Positions 7,240-17,617 of a stretch of 39,130 nucleotides of DNA are shown in pieces. How positions within the stretch are numbered: position 1 is the stretch's first letter; each line of letters starts with the position of its first letter. Origin of the DNA: JBBARC01 sp040400005 (GTDB lineage: Bacteria > Pseudomonadota > Alphaproteobacteria > Acetobacterales > Acetobacteraceae); assembly GCA_040400005.1 (NCBI GenBank), contig JBBARC010000032.1, positions 1-39,130 of the forward strand, in the 5' to 3' direction. Position numbers and translations under genes: made by a program. The notes beneath the pieces are model-generated. The model saw only the letters and a program-made list of their open reading frames with translations. It was not told where the DNA came from and ran no database searches.

Positions 7240-7698
7240 ATGGCCCTGCGCGACGATCTGCTGACTGCCACCAAAACCTCGATGCTGGCAGGCGATGCGC
7301 CGCGCACATCGTGCCTGCGGATGATCGCGGCCAAGCTGAAAGACACCGATATCGCCGCCCGCCCCAAGGGGGTGGCCGCGGTTAGCGACGACGAGATTTT
7401 GACGATGCTGCGCGGCATGGTGAAATCGCGCCGCGAATCGGTAGAAATGTATCTGGCCGGTGGCCGGCCGGAACTCGCCGCCAAAGAAACCGCCGAAATT
7501 GCTGTGATTGAACGGTTTTTGCCGCAAGCGTTGGGTGATGAAGCGCTCGGCGCCATTGTGGCGGCAGCGATTGCCACATCGGGGGCTGCATCGGTCAAAG
7601 ACATGGGAAAAGTGATGGGCGTGCTGAAAGCTGATCACGGTGCCACTTTGGACATGGCGCGCGCCGGTGCCATGGTGCGCGCCAAGCTCGGCGCCTAA
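7240..7698 (+). CDS. yqeY: GatB/YqeY domain-containing protein
   Basis: A 152-residue YqeY-family protein. The family shares the tail domain of GatB, the tRNA-dependent amidotransferase subunit, and probably contacts tRNA, but its exact role is unsettled. Typical features are the start MALRDDLLTA, the stretch DDEILTMLRGMVKSRRESVEMY, FLPQALGDEAL, and the end VKDMGKVMGVLKADHGATLDM. The ATG at 7240 has an AAAAGAG site upstream; an earlier in-frame start would add 20 residues of poor quality. It lies 30 bases upstream of dnaG, an arrangement (yqeY-dnaG-rpoD) found widely in Alphaproteobacteria, so it is the first gene of the macromolecular-synthesis unit here. Confidence 0.94.
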   Translation: MALRDDLLTATKTSMLAGDAPRTSCLRMIAAKLKDTDIAARPKGVAAVSDDEILTMLRGMVKSRRESVEMYLAGGRPELAAKETAEIAVIERFLPQALGDEALGAIVAAAIATSGAASVKDMGKVMGVLKADHGATLDMARAGAMVRAKLGA

Positions 7699-7728
7699 GG
7701 GCGAACGCGAGGCGAGCTGGCTACCCCA

Positions 7729-9582
7729 ATGTTACCGCAAGGTTTTCGCGACGAACTACGGGCCCGCACGCCGATGGCGAGCCTGGTTGGCCGGCGGGTA
7801 AAACTGAGCAAATCGGGCCGGCACTGGAAGGGCTGCTGCCCGTTTCATAGCGAAAAATCGCCCAGCTTTTATGTTTATGAAGATGGTTTTCACTGCTTTG
7901 GCTGTTCGGCGCATGGCGATGCGATTGAATTCGTTATGCGCACGGAAGGTGCGTCCTTCATCGAGGCGGTGGAGAAATTGGCCGCCGAGGTCGGGCTTGA
8001 GGTGCCGCGGGCAAGCCCTGCCGCCGAGGAAGCCGAACGCCGCCGGGTGGATTTGCACGATGTGCTGGATGCCGCCCAGGTATTTTACGCCAAATCCCTA
8101 TACCAGCCGGAAGGGGCGGAGGGACTTGCCTATTTGCGCCGCCGCAATTTAACCGCGGAGACGATCAAAAATTTCGGCCTGGGCTGGTCGGGCGGCGGGC
8201 GTGGGGCTTTAAGCCGCCAGTTGCAGGCCGATGGCGCCACGACGGAGCTGCTGCTGGCAGCCGGACTGCTGCGCCAGGATGAGCACGCCAACCCCACCGG
8301 GGAGCTGTTTTTCAATCGCGTAATGTTCCCCATTCGCGACCGTAGCGGGCGGATCGTGTCCTTCGGCGGGCGTATTTTGGGCGATGGTCAGCCCAAATAC
8401 CTCAACGGGCCAGAAACTGCGGTGTATTCCAAGCGCCGCACCCTGTTTGGGCTCGACCGCGCCCGCGCCGGCGTTGCCCGTGGTGATACGCTGGTGGTGG
8501 TCGAAGGCTATATGGATGTGATCGCCCTGCACCAGGCGGGGTTTGGTGGCGCGGTGGCGCCGTTGGGCACCGCGCTGACCGAGGAACAATTGGAGCAGCT
8601 ATGGCGCCTGTCGCCCCTGCCGGTGCTGTGTTTTGACGGCGACACCGCCGGGGCGAAGGCGGCAGCCCGCGCAGCGATTGCCGCGCTGCCGCATTTGACG
8701 CCGGAAAAAAGCCTTAAAATCTGCGCTTTGGCCAATGGGGATGACCCCGATAGCCTGATTGTGCGGGCCGGGGCAGAGGCGTTTCGCGCGGCCCTGGCGG
8801 CAGCCGACCCTTTGGCGCGCGCGCTTTACCGGTTGTTGCGCGAAACCGGTGGCGATAAAACACCCGAACAACGGGCCGGCTTTCGCAAGCGCCTGGAAGA
8901 TGCAGCCTTGCAGATCCGTGATAAATCTCTGGCCGGCGAATATCGCCGCGATCTGCTCGATCAGTTATTTGCCGGGCGCAAACGAGGGGTAACGACTGCC
9001 CCGCGCGCCGGCCGGCCGGCGCCGGATTTGCGTGATGTGCAGGCCGAACGTGGGCGCACCCTGACCGCGATTATTCTGCGCCACCCCAGTTTGCTGCCAT
9101 CGCTGGAAGAAGCCTGGGCGGATGTGACCATGCCGCCTTACCTGGCGCGGTTGCGCGATGGCATTTTAGGTGTGGCTTTTAGTGACACACCGCTTGACGA
9201 AACCGCCCTGATTGCCCACCTGCACTCTCTCGGCCTTGCGGGTGACCTGCAAAACGCATTAGGTGACCGGCCTTTTCCGCTGGCTGCCTGCGCGAGCGCG
9301 GATGCTATGCCGGCGGATGCAGCGGCGGGATTTTGGCATATCTGGGGCCTGATGCACCCAGGACGATTAGACGAGGAGGTCGACGCCGCATTTCGCGCCT
9401 ATTTCAGCGCGCCCGACGAGATGCTGCGGGTGCGCTGGCAGTCGTTATTGCGCGAGCGGGAACGATCACGGCGGTTTCGCTTGCATGACGGGGTTGGCGA
9501 TGATGGGTCGGCGGAGGCAGACGAAGGGTACGGCGACGGTGCTGGACCCGGGGATCCGGCGGGCACGACCGGGGCGGCATAG
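7729..9582 (+). CDS. dnaG: DNA primase DnaG
   Basis: DnaG makes the RNA primers for replication at the fork together with the DnaB helicase. The 617-residue protein carries, in order, the CHC2 zinc domain (Cys37, His40, Cys56, Cys59 in CPFHSEKSPSF and FHCFGCSAHGD), the RNA-polymerase core with a TOPRIM fold from about residue 250 (VVEGYMDVIALHQ with the catalytic Glu, and FDGDTAG near 303 for metal binding), and a divergent C-terminal helicase-binding domain. Length and motif order are normal for Alphaproteobacteria. It starts at the ATG 30 bases after yqeY and is followed by rpoD after 118 bases, so it is probably expressed from both a shared and an internal promoter. Confidence 0.97.
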   Translation: MLPQGFRDELRARTPMASLVGRRVKLSKSGRHWKGCCPFHSEKSPSFYVYEDGFHCFGCSAHGDAIEFVMRTEGASFIEAVEKLAAEVGLEVPRASPAAEEAERRRVDLHDVLDAAQVFYAKSLYQPEGAEGLAYLRRRNLTAETIKNFGLGWSGGGRGALSRQLQADGATTELLLAAGLLRQDEHANPTGELFFNRVMFPIRDRSGRIVSFGGRILGDGQPKYLNGPETAVYSKRRTLFGLDRARAGVARGDTLVVVEGYMDVIALHQAGFGGAVAPLGTALTEEQLEQLWRLSPLPVLCFDGDTAGAKAAARAAIAALPHLTPEKSLKICALANGDDPDSLIVRAGAEAFRAALAAADPLARALYRLLRETGGDKTPEQRAGFRKRLEDAALQIRDKSLAGEYRRDLLDQLFAGRKRGVTTAPRAGRPAPDLRDVQAERGRTLTAIILRHPSLLPSLEEAWADVTMPPYLARLRDGILGVAFSDTPLDETALIAHLHSLGLAGDLQNALGDRPFPLAACASADAMPADAAAGFWHIWGLMHPGRLDEEVDAAFRAYFSAPDEMLRVRWQSLLRERERSRRFRLHDGVGDDGSAEADEGYGDGAGPGDPAGTTGAA

Positions 9583-9583
9583 C

Positions 9584-9598
9584 AGGTACTTAGTACCT
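9584..9598. promoter_or_regulatory. 15-base palindrome in the dnaG-rpoD gap
   Basis: AGGTACTTAGTACCT is a perfect inverted repeat with 7-base arms around one central T. It starts two bases after the dnaG stop codon. It could be a protein-binding site at an rpoD promoter or a short hairpin in the dnaG-rpoD mRNA. The sequence CTTTTTCGGGCGGTCTTTTG downstream is not a convincing terminator. Confidence 0.4.
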
Positions 9599-9700
9599 AT
9601 ATGATAGGGGCTGCTTTTTCGGGCGGTCTTTTGAGCAGCGAGTACCCCCCAGCGTGTGGCGCAAGCCTGGCTTGGTTTGGGTTGATGGAGCAGGCAGAGT

Positions 9701-11668
<1,968 letters not shown>

Positions 11669-11697
11669 GGGTGGGGCGTGCAGACAAAATTAGGGAT

Positions 11698-11822
11698 CTT
11701 CTTTTCTGAAGAAAAGAAGCAAAAGACTTTTTATTATGCTGGGATGGGATTCGCGGTGGCATGGAAGCCCCAGGCCCAGCGTTATAAAAGTCTGTTTGCT
11801 TCTTTTTCTTCAGAAAAAGAAG
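11698..11822. repeat. Nested inverted-repeat element, copy A (after rpoD)
   Basis: A 125-base element. Each end is a palindrome of its own (left: CTTCTTTTCT with AGAAAAGAAG around GA, 11698-11719; right: CTTCTTTTTCT with AGAAAAAGAAG, ending at 11822). The two ends together form a long inverted repeat that continues through GCAAAAGACTTTT on the left and AAAAGTCTGTTTGC on the right. The loop holds a GC-rich core whose 29 bases at 11752-11780 are identical to copy B. It lies 29 bases past rpoD and before the GNAT gene, so it probably works as a terminator in both directions. It is far more AT-rich in its arms than the genes around it. Confidence 0.9.
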
Positions 11823-11838
11823 TTTCTTCCTAAATCGC

Positions 11839-12381
11839 ATGCCCACAATCCGCGTCATCGTAACCTTCCTGCGCCAGGACCGCCCGTGCCCAGGTTCTGC
11901 CTTGCCGCCTGACGCATCGCTGGTGCGCCTCGCCCACCCCAGCGTCGCATTCTACCGCTACATGTACAATACCGTTGGCGCTGCTTACGTGTGGTGGCTG
12001 CGCCGTACGGTGCCTGACGATGAAATTGCCGCCCTGCTTAATCACCCGCAGGTCAGCGTGCATGTGTTGTACCGTGGTGGTGAGCCGGCGGGATTTTTTG
12101 AATTGGATCGGCGGCCGCACCAGGCGGTGAATATCGCTTATTTCGGCCTGTTGCCGCATGCCGTGGGGTTGGGGCTAGGGCCGGCCCTTTTGCAGGCGGC
12201 GTGCGATATTGCGTGGCAGTTTGGTCCGCGCATGGTGACAGTGAACACCTGCACCGCCGACCACAGGCGCGCCATGGGCACTTATCTGGCGGCGGGGTTT
12301 GAGATTATGCGCCGGGTGCCGGAACAATGGGATGTGCCAGATCGTTTGGGCATGGTTATTCCCGCGCATTTGCGCCTGTAG
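11839..12381 (+). CDS. GNAT-family N-acetyltransferase
   Basis: A 180-residue acetyl-CoA-dependent acetyltransferase of the GNAT superfamily. Motif A, the acetyl-CoA pyrophosphate site, is in AYFGLLPHAVGLGLGPALL at about residues 100-118, where VGLGLG stands for the usual Q/R-x-x-G-x-G. Motif B follows with VNTCTADHRRAMGTYLAAGFEI. The substrate is unknown; the N-terminal WWLRRTVPDDEI region probably binds it. The gene starts 16 bases after the repeat element, so its promoter must lie in or very near that element, or transcription must read through from rpoD. It is followed by a regulator gene 85 bases downstream, but a shared role is not evident. Confidence 0.85.
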   Translation: MPTIRVIVTFLRQDRPCPGSALPPDASLVRLAHPSVAFYRYMYNTVGAAYVWWLRRTVPDDEIAALLNHPQVSVHVLYRGGEPAGFFELDRRPHQAVNIAYFGLLPHAVGLGLGPALLQAACDIAWQFGPRMVTVNTCTADHRRAMGTYLAAGFEIMRRVPEQWDVPDRLGMVIPAHLRL

Positions 12382-12466
12382 GCAACACGGTGGGTGCGGA
12401 ATCGCTTGCTTGGTGGCGGCTTTAGTCTAGCGTTATCCATACGGCCGGGGGTTAGGAAAGATTGCG

Positions 12467-13135
12467 ATGTCACGGGCAACCACGGGGCGTGAAAAGGCCA
12501 TCGACGATACCGGCGAGGTGATGGCCACTATGTCCAACGCCGAACCAGTGGCGGAGCGCTCGCTGGAACAGGCTTTGGGCGCGCAAATTCGGCTGCTGCG
12601 GCGGCGGGCGGAACTCACCGTTGCCGACCTTGCCGCATCGGCGGGCATTTCGGCCGGCATGTTATCAAAAATTGAAAATGGCCAGATATCACCCTCGCTC
12701 GCCACCCTGCAATCGGTGGCCGGCGCCCTGCACGTGCCGCTGACCCAGTTGTTTAGCGCCTTTGAAGAACGCCGCGACTGTTCGTTTGTGCCAGCCGGGC
12801 AGGGGGTGCGGATCGAGCGGCGCGGCAGCAAGGTTGGCCACAAATATAATTTGCTCGGCCACGCGCTGGGCGGCGCCATTGGGGTGGAGCCGTATTTGAT
12901 TACGCTCACCGAGGGGGCGGCAACCTATACCGGGTTTCAACATGCCGGCACTGAGTTTATTTATATGCTGGCGGGTGAGGTGATGTACCGCCATGGCGAC
13001 CAAGTTTACCATCTGGCCCCGGGCGATGCGATGCTGTTTGATTCGGCCGCTCCGCACGGGCCCGAAAAATTTTTGGTGGCGCCGATGACCTATCTTTCGA
13101 TCATCATTTTCCCCCGCGATCCTGGCCAAGGGTAG
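12467..13135 (+). CDS. XRE-family transcriptional regulator with C-terminal cupin domain
   Basis: A 222-residue regulator. Residues ~37-96 form an XRE-type helix-turn-helix (QIRLLRRRAELTVADLAASAGISAGMLSKIENG is its core, cut here by the two helices), and residues ~143-213 form a cupin barrel (TGFQHAGTEFIYMLAGEV, then LAPGDAMLFDSAAPHGP) that probably senses a small ligand. The ATG at 12467 has an AGGAAAG site; later ATGs at residues 19 and 22 would also leave both domains whole. Genes of this build often sit next to glutamate-synthase-like glx genes and amine or amino-acid catabolic operons. It precedes glxB by 115 bases on the same strand, so I infer that it controls the glxBCD-glnT block. 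Confidence 0.9.
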   Translation: MSRATTGREKAIDDTGEVMATMSNAEPVAERSLEQALGAQIRLLRRRAELTVADLAASAGISAGMLSKIENGQISPSLATLQSVAGALHVPLTQLFSAFEERRDCSFVPAGQGVRIERRGSKVGHKYNLLGHALGGAIGVEPYLITLTEGAATYTGFQHAGTEFIYMLAGEVMYRHGDQVYHLAPGDAMLFDSAAPHGPEKFLVAPMTYLSIIIFPRDPGQG

Positions 13136-13187
13136 GCAGAGGGCTAAGTCGGCCACATTCTCCTCAGGAAATTCTTGTTCGCGTCAG

Positions 13188-13221
13188 TTGACGTGGGGGC
13201 GGCACCGTACCTAGTATGGTA
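13188..13221 (+). promoter_or_regulatory. Candidate promoter and operator of the glxB operon
   Basis: TTGACG (13188-13193) and TAGTAT (13212-13217) form a sigma-70 promoter with an 18-base spacer. The -10 box is flanked by TACC and GGTA as an inverted pair (13208-13221), which might be a half-site pair for the XRE-cupin regulator encoded just upstream. The transcript would start about 27 bases before the glxB ATG. Confidence 0.55.
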
Positions 13222-13250
13222 TCCACGCTAGAGAACAGGAAAAGCCTGCC

Positions 13251-14153
13251 ATGTGCGGCATCGTCGGGTTGTTTTTAAAAGATCCCACATTAGAACCGGA
13301 GCTTGGCCGCTTTACTGCGTCCATGCTGGAGGTGATGACCGATCGCGGGCCAGACAGCGCGGGTTTTGCGATTTACGGCGCCGGCCGGCCTGGCTACGTC
13401 AAATTGACTGTGCGCCTGCCCGAAACCGTGCATGTGGCGGTGCTGGCCGATGAGCTTTCCGGCGTGATCGGCGCGCCGGTAGGCGTGCAGGCGCGCAGCG
13501 ATCATGCCGTGTTGCAGGTGCCGGAAGCGCTGGCGGCATCCGCGCGCAAATATCTGGCCCAGCGCAGCCCGGCGATCAAGGTGGTTTCCACCGGCAGAAG
13601 CATGGAATTGTTCAAAGGGGTGGGCTTGCCCGATGATGTTTCGCAGCGCTTTGGCCTGGGCGGCATGACTGGCACGCACGCCATTGGCCACACCCGCATG
13701 GCGACCGAATCGGCGGTAACCACGGCCGGGGCCCATCCCTTTTCCACCGGGCTGGATCAGTGCTTGGTGCATAACGGGTCGTTGTCCAATCACAACTCGC
13801 TGCGCCGCACCCTGGCGCGCGAAGGGTTTGAAATGGAAACCGCTAACGATACGGAAGTGGCGGCCGGCTATTTGTCGTGGCGCATGAGCCAGGGGGCGGC
13901 GCTGGATGAGGCGCTGACCGCGGCACTATCGGATCTTGATGGGTTCTATACGTTTGTGGTCGGCACTGAATCGGGGTTTGGCGTGCTGCGTGATCCGATT
14001 GCCTGCAAGCCGGCGGTGATGGCGGAAACCGATCGGTATGTGGCGTTTGGATCGGAATACCGGGTGCTGGTTGATCTGCCGGGGATCGAAACCGCGACCA
14101 TTTTTGAACCGGAGCCGGCACGCGTGTATTTTTGGGAGAGGGCTGCCGCATGA
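13251..14153 (+). CDS. glxB: Class II glutamine amidotransferase, GlxB/MgsA-like
   Basis: A 300-residue N-terminal-nucleophile amidotransferase. The start MCGIVGLF places the catalytic Cys at position 2, to be exposed when Met is removed, and RGPDSAGFAIY, GHTRMATESAVTTAGAHPF and VHNGSLSNHN are the usual glutamine-binding stretches. In the family (GlxB of rhizobia, MgsA of methylamine users) it is the small glutaminase-like subunit of a three-part glutamate-synthase-like enzyme, the other two being encoded by the next two genes. It matches only the amidotransferase part of GltB. Its stop overlaps the next start by ATGA, a sign of translational coupling. What amide it cleaves, glutamine or gamma-glutamyl-alkylamide, cannot be told from sequence. 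Confidence 0.9.
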   Translation: MCGIVGLFLKDPTLEPELGRFTASMLEVMTDRGPDSAGFAIYGAGRPGYVKLTVRLPETVHVAVLADELSGVIGAPVGVQARSDHAVLQVPEALAASARKYLAQRSPAIKVVSTGRSMELFKGVGLPDDVSQRFGLGGMTGTHAIGHTRMATESAVTTAGAHPFSTGLDQCLVHNGSLSNHNSLRRTLAREGFEMETANDTEVAAGYLSWRMSQGAALDEALTAALSDLDGFYTFVVGTESGFGVLRDPIACKPAVMAETDRYVAFGSEYRVLVDLPGIETATIFEPEPARVYFWERAAA

Positions 14154-14857
14154 ACATTGACGTGGTGCCGGCGGTGATTGATCTGGCGGTGTCGTCAAGG
14201 CGCGATTTAAATGGCGCTTTGCATAATTTGCGTGCCACCACCAATGCCACTTTGTGGCGGGTGTTAAACCCGCGCGGTGCGCATGCCCTGGCGGTGGGTT
14301 TGGATGCCCCGGTATCGGTAGAAATCGCCGGCCACGTTGGCTATTACTGTGGCGGTATGAACCAGCATGCAAGCGTGGTGATTGATGGTAATGCAGGGCC
14401 TGGTGTTGCCGAAAACATGATGTCCGGCGAAGTGCGGGTGCGCGGTAATGCAAGCCAAGCGGCCGGCGCCACCGGGCGCGGCGGTTTGCTGATTATTGAC
14501 GGTGATGCCGCCGCACGCTGCGGTATTTCGATGAAGGGCATCGATATTGTGGTGCGCGGATCGGTTGGCCACATGAGCGCCTTCATGGCGCAGCGTGGCA
14601 ATTTGGTGGTGTGCGGCGACGCTGGCGATAGTTTGGGCGACAGTTTGTACGAAGCTAAATTATTCGTGCGTGGCACGGTTAAAAGCCTAGGTGCTGATTG
14701 CGAAGAAAAGCCCATGACCGCCGATGATCTCGTGGTTTTGGAACATCTTCTGGCCCGCGCAGGTTTTCCCGAAGCACCAGCGGCAGATCAGTTTCGCCTG
14801 TATGGATCAGCCCGGCGCCTGTATCATTTCCATGTCGATAACGCATCAGACTACTGA
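14150..14857 (+). CDS. glxC: GXGXG-domain protein, GlxC/MgsB-like
   Basis: A 235-residue protein that corresponds to the C-terminal right-handed beta-helix (GXGXG domain) of glutamate synthase large subunit. Regular turns with the G-x-x-G-x-G pattern run from about residue 60 to 185 (GHVGYYCGGMNQH, VRVRGNASQAAGATGRGG, VVRGSVGHMSAFMAQRG). It has no catalytic residues and is thought to scaffold the amidotransferase and FMN subunits and shield the ammonia or amine tunnel. The ATG at 14150 overlaps the glxB stop in ATGA. An upstream in-frame ATG at 14132 is less likely. The next gene begins 21 bases downstream, so the three subunits should be made together. Confidence 0.9.
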   Translation: MNIDVVPAVIDLAVSSRRDLNGALHNLRATTNATLWRVLNPRGAHALAVGLDAPVSVEIAGHVGYYCGGMNQHASVVIDGNAGPGVAENMMSGEVRVRGNASQAAGATGRGGLLIIDGDAAARCGISMKGIDIVVRGSVGHMSAFMAQRGNLVVCGDAGDSLGDSLYEAKLFVRGTVKSLGADCEEKPMTADDLVVLEHLLARAGFPEAPAADQFRLYGSARRLYHFHVDNASDY

Positions 14858-14878
14858 CGCTGAAGGCACATAATTCCC

Positions 14879-16216
14879 ATGACCGACCAGCCGCCACGCC
14901 ACTACCACACGCTGCCACGCCAATCGGCGACGTTTGATAAATACACCATCAGCGAAATTCAACGCGCCGCAGAAACTGGCATTTACGATATTCGCGGGGG
15001 TGGATCGAAACGCCGCCTGCCGCATTTCGATGATTTGTTGTTTCTCGGCGCATCGGTTTCGCGCTACCCGCTGGAAGGTTACCGCGAAAAATGCGGCACC
15101 AACGTGGTGCTCGGCACGCGCTACGCCAAAAAACCGATCGAACTCAAAACCCCCGTCACCATTGCCGGCATGAGTTTTGGTGCACTTTCCGCCCAAGCCA
15201 AGGAAGCATTGGGGCGCGGGGCAACGGCAGTGGGCACCTCGACCACAACCGGCGATGGCGGCATGACGCCAGAAGAACGCGGCCATTCGCAGATTTTGGT
15301 CTACCAATATCTGCCGTCGCGTTACGGCATGAACCCCGATGATTTGCGCCGTGCCGATGCGATTGAGATTGTTATAGGCCAGGGTGCCAAGCCGGGCGGT
15401 GGCGGCATGCTGCTGGGCCAAAAAATATCGCCGCGCGTAGCCAAAATGCGGGACTTACCCGAAGGTATTGATCAACGATCGGCCTGCCGCCACCCCGATT
15501 GGACCGGCCCGGACGATTTGGAAATTAAGATCGAGGAACTGCGCGAAATCACCGGTTGGGAAAAGCCGATTTACGTGAAGGTAGGTGCCACTAGGCCATA
15601 TTACGATGTGGCGCTGGCGGTAAAATCGGGCGCCGATGTGGTGGTGCTCGATGGTATGCAGGGCGGCACGGCGGCGACGCAAGAAGTGTTTATCGAACAC
15701 GTGGGTATTCCCATTCTGGCCGCCATTCGCCCGGCGGTGCGCGCGCTGCAAGATCTCGGCATGCACCGCAAGGTGCAGCTAATCGTATCGGGCGGCATTC
15801 GCAACGGCGCTGATGTTGCCAAGGCGTTGGCCTTGGGCGCCGATGCCGTGGCGATTGGCACGGCAGCCTTAATCGCCATCGGCGATAATGATCCGGCGCT
15901 GGAAGATGAATACCGCAAGCTGCACACCACGGCCGGTGCCTACGATGATTGGCACGAAGGCCGCGACCCCGCCGGTATCACCACACAAGACCCCATTCTG
16001 GCCGCACGCCTCGACCCCGTGCGCGCCGGGCACCGCCTGGCCAATTACCTGTCGGTGATGACCATGGAGGCGCAAATCATTGCCCGCGCCTGTGGTAAAA
16101 GCCATTTGCACAATTTGGAGCCAGAAGATCTGGTGGCGCTAACCATCGAAGCTGCCGCCATGGCGCAAGTGCCGCTGGCCGGCACCGATTGGATACCGGG
16201 GCGGGGCGGCTATTAG
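14879..16216 (+). CDS. glxD: FMN-binding glutamate-synthase-like protein, GlxD/MgsC-like
   Basis: A 445-residue protein equal to the FMN-binding synthase domain of GltB. Family stretches include TPVTIAGMSFGALSAQAKEAL, the glycine-rich GQGAKPGGGGMLLGQKI, KVGATRPYYDVALAVKSGAD, LDGMQGGTAA and the phosphate-binding VSGGIRNGADVAKALALGADAVAIGTA (each cut here). In GltB a Cys-rich loop binds a 3Fe-4S cluster; here the equivalent stretch reads TTAGAYDDWHEGRDPAGITTQ and has no Cys, so the cluster is probably absent. The family joins an amine released by GlxB to 2-oxoglutarate or glutamate; in methylamine users (MgsC) the product is N-methylglutamate. It is followed by glnT after 86 bases. Confidence 0.9.
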   Translation: MTDQPPRHYHTLPRQSATFDKYTISEIQRAAETGIYDIRGGGSKRRLPHFDDLLFLGASVSRYPLEGYREKCGTNVVLGTRYAKKPIELKTPVTIAGMSFGALSAQAKEALGRGATAVGTSTTTGDGGMTPEERGHSQILVYQYLPSRYGMNPDDLRRADAIEIVIGQGAKPGGGGMLLGQKISPRVAKMRDLPEGIDQRSACRHPDWTGPDDLEIKIEELREITGWEKPIYVKVGATRPYYDVALAVKSGADVVVLDGMQGGTAATQEVFIEHVGIPILAAIRPAVRALQDLGMHRKVQLIVSGGIRNGADVAKALALGADAVAIGTAALIAIGDNDPALEDEYRKLHTTAGAYDDWHEGRDPAGITTQDPILAARLDPVRAGHRLANYLSVMTMEAQIIARACGKSHLHNLEPEDLVALTIEAAAMAQVPLAGTDWIPGRGGY

Positions 16217-16302
16217 GCCGCGTCGCAGGTGGCACCAAAATAAAGCTTGGCTTTTGGGTGCGTTTGTCGATCATTTAGGTAATTGAAACAAGGGGCGGAC
16301 CA

Positions 16303-17604
16303 ATGGCTGTAGATCTGGCGCAGATTGCGCGCGAAAAAGGCATAAAATACTTTTTTATCGCATTCACCGATTTGTTCGGCGTGCAACGCGCCAAGTTGGT
16401 GCCAGCATCGGCCATTGCCGGCATGCAAAAAAATGGTGCCGGGTTCGCCGGGTTCGCCACCTGGCTGGACATGAGCCCAGCCGACCCCGATTTGCTGGCC
16501 GTGCCAGACCCCGCGAGCTTTATTCAATTGCCGTGGAAACCTGAAATTGGCTGGCTGGCGGCGGATTTGGTGCAAGGTGGCAAGGAAGTTGAGCAAGGCC
16601 CACGTAACACGCTGCGCCGGGTGATTGGCCAGGCGAAAGAGCTTGGTTACCAGATGAAAAGCGGTGTGGAGTGTGAGTATTTTCTGATCACCCCAGATGG
16701 CGAAAGCATCGCCGACCCCGCTGATCGTGCGGCAAAACCCTGTTATGATCAGGGGGCGTTACTGCGCCGCTTTGATGTGATTTCCGAAATTTGTGATGCC
16801 ATGCTGTCGCTCGGGTGGAACCCCTACCAGAACGACCATGAAGATGCCAACGGCCAGTTTGAAATGAACTGGGAATATGATGATGCGCTGATCACCGCCG
16901 ATCGCCACGCATTTTTCAAGTTTTTGGTTAAATCAGTTGCCGAAAAACACGGCATGCGCGCAACCTTTATGCCCAAACCGTTTTCCAACCTTACCGGCAG
17001 CGGCTGCCATGTGCATGCCTCACTTTGGCAGGGCAAGAAGAATGTGTTTGAGGATGACAAGGGGGAAATGGGTATTTCCGCACTAGGCTATAATTTCCTC
17101 GGCGGTATTATGCAGAATGCCGCCGCCTTGTGCGCGCTGCTCAACCCCACGGTCAATTCGTATAAGCGGTTGAATGCACCACGCACTTTATCGGGAGCCA
17201 CGTGGTCGCCCAACACCATCACCTATGGTGGGGATAACCGCACGCACATGGTGCGCATCCCCGATAACGACCGGTTCGAAATTCGGCTCGGCGATGGTGC
17301 GGTCAACCCGTATTTGTTGCAGGCGGCGGTGCTGGCGGCCGGGCTTGCCGGCATCAAAGAAAAATCTGACCCCGGTAAGCGCCTGGACATTAACATGTAT
17401 ACCCACGGGCATACCGTGAAGGGGGTCAAGCAACTGCCGCTTAACCTGCTTGATGCGCTGCGCATTTTTGGCAAATCCACCATGATGCGCGAAACCCTGG
17501 GCAATGGCTTTGTCGATAGTTATTTGGCGCTAAAGCACCAGGAATGGAGCGATTACACCCGCCACTTAACCCAGTGGGAGCGTGATACCACCCTCGATTG
17601 TTAA
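16303..17604 (+). CDS. glnT: Type III glutamine synthetase, GlnT / gamma-glutamylmethylamide synthetase-like
   Basis: A 433-residue enzyme of the glutamine-synthetase superfamily, which uses ATP to join ammonia or an alkylamine to the gamma-carboxyl of glutamate. Visible features are the N-terminal beta-grasp start (FTDLFGVQRAKLVP), the metal-binding Glu pair in GVECEYFL, the ATP-site stretch MPKPFSNLTGSGCHVHASLW, NSYKRLNAP, and DNRFEIRLGDGAVNPYL-like sequence near residue 325 (here with DDRFEIRL variants). It is shorter than GlnA and fits the GlnT/GmaS branch. Being next to glxBCD it could supply gamma-glutamylmethylamide, as GmaS does, or glutamine. It has a promoterless-looking 86-base gap upstream and is followed directly by an amidotransferase gene. 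Confidence 0.88.
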   Translation: MAVDLAQIAREKGIKYFFIAFTDLFGVQRAKLVPASAIAGMQKNGAGFAGFATWLDMSPADPDLLAVPDPASFIQLPWKPEIGWLAADLVQGGKEVEQGPRNTLRRVIGQAKELGYQMKSGVECEYFLITPDGESIADPADRAAKPCYDQGALLRRFDVISEICDAMLSLGWNPYQNDHEDANGQFEMNWEYDDALITADRHAFFKFLVKSVAEKHGMRATFMPKPFSNLTGSGCHVHASLWQGKKNVFEDDKGEMGISALGYNFLGGIMQNAAALCALLNPTVNSYKRLNAPRTLSGATWSPNTITYGGDNRTHMVRIPDNDRFEIRLGDGAVNPYLLQAAVLAAGLAGIKEKSDPGKRLDINMYTHGHTVKGVKQLPLNLLDALRIFGKSTMMRETLGNGFVDSYLALKHQEWSDYTRHLTQWERDTTLDC

Positions 17605-17617
17605 GGGGTTGCTGCCC

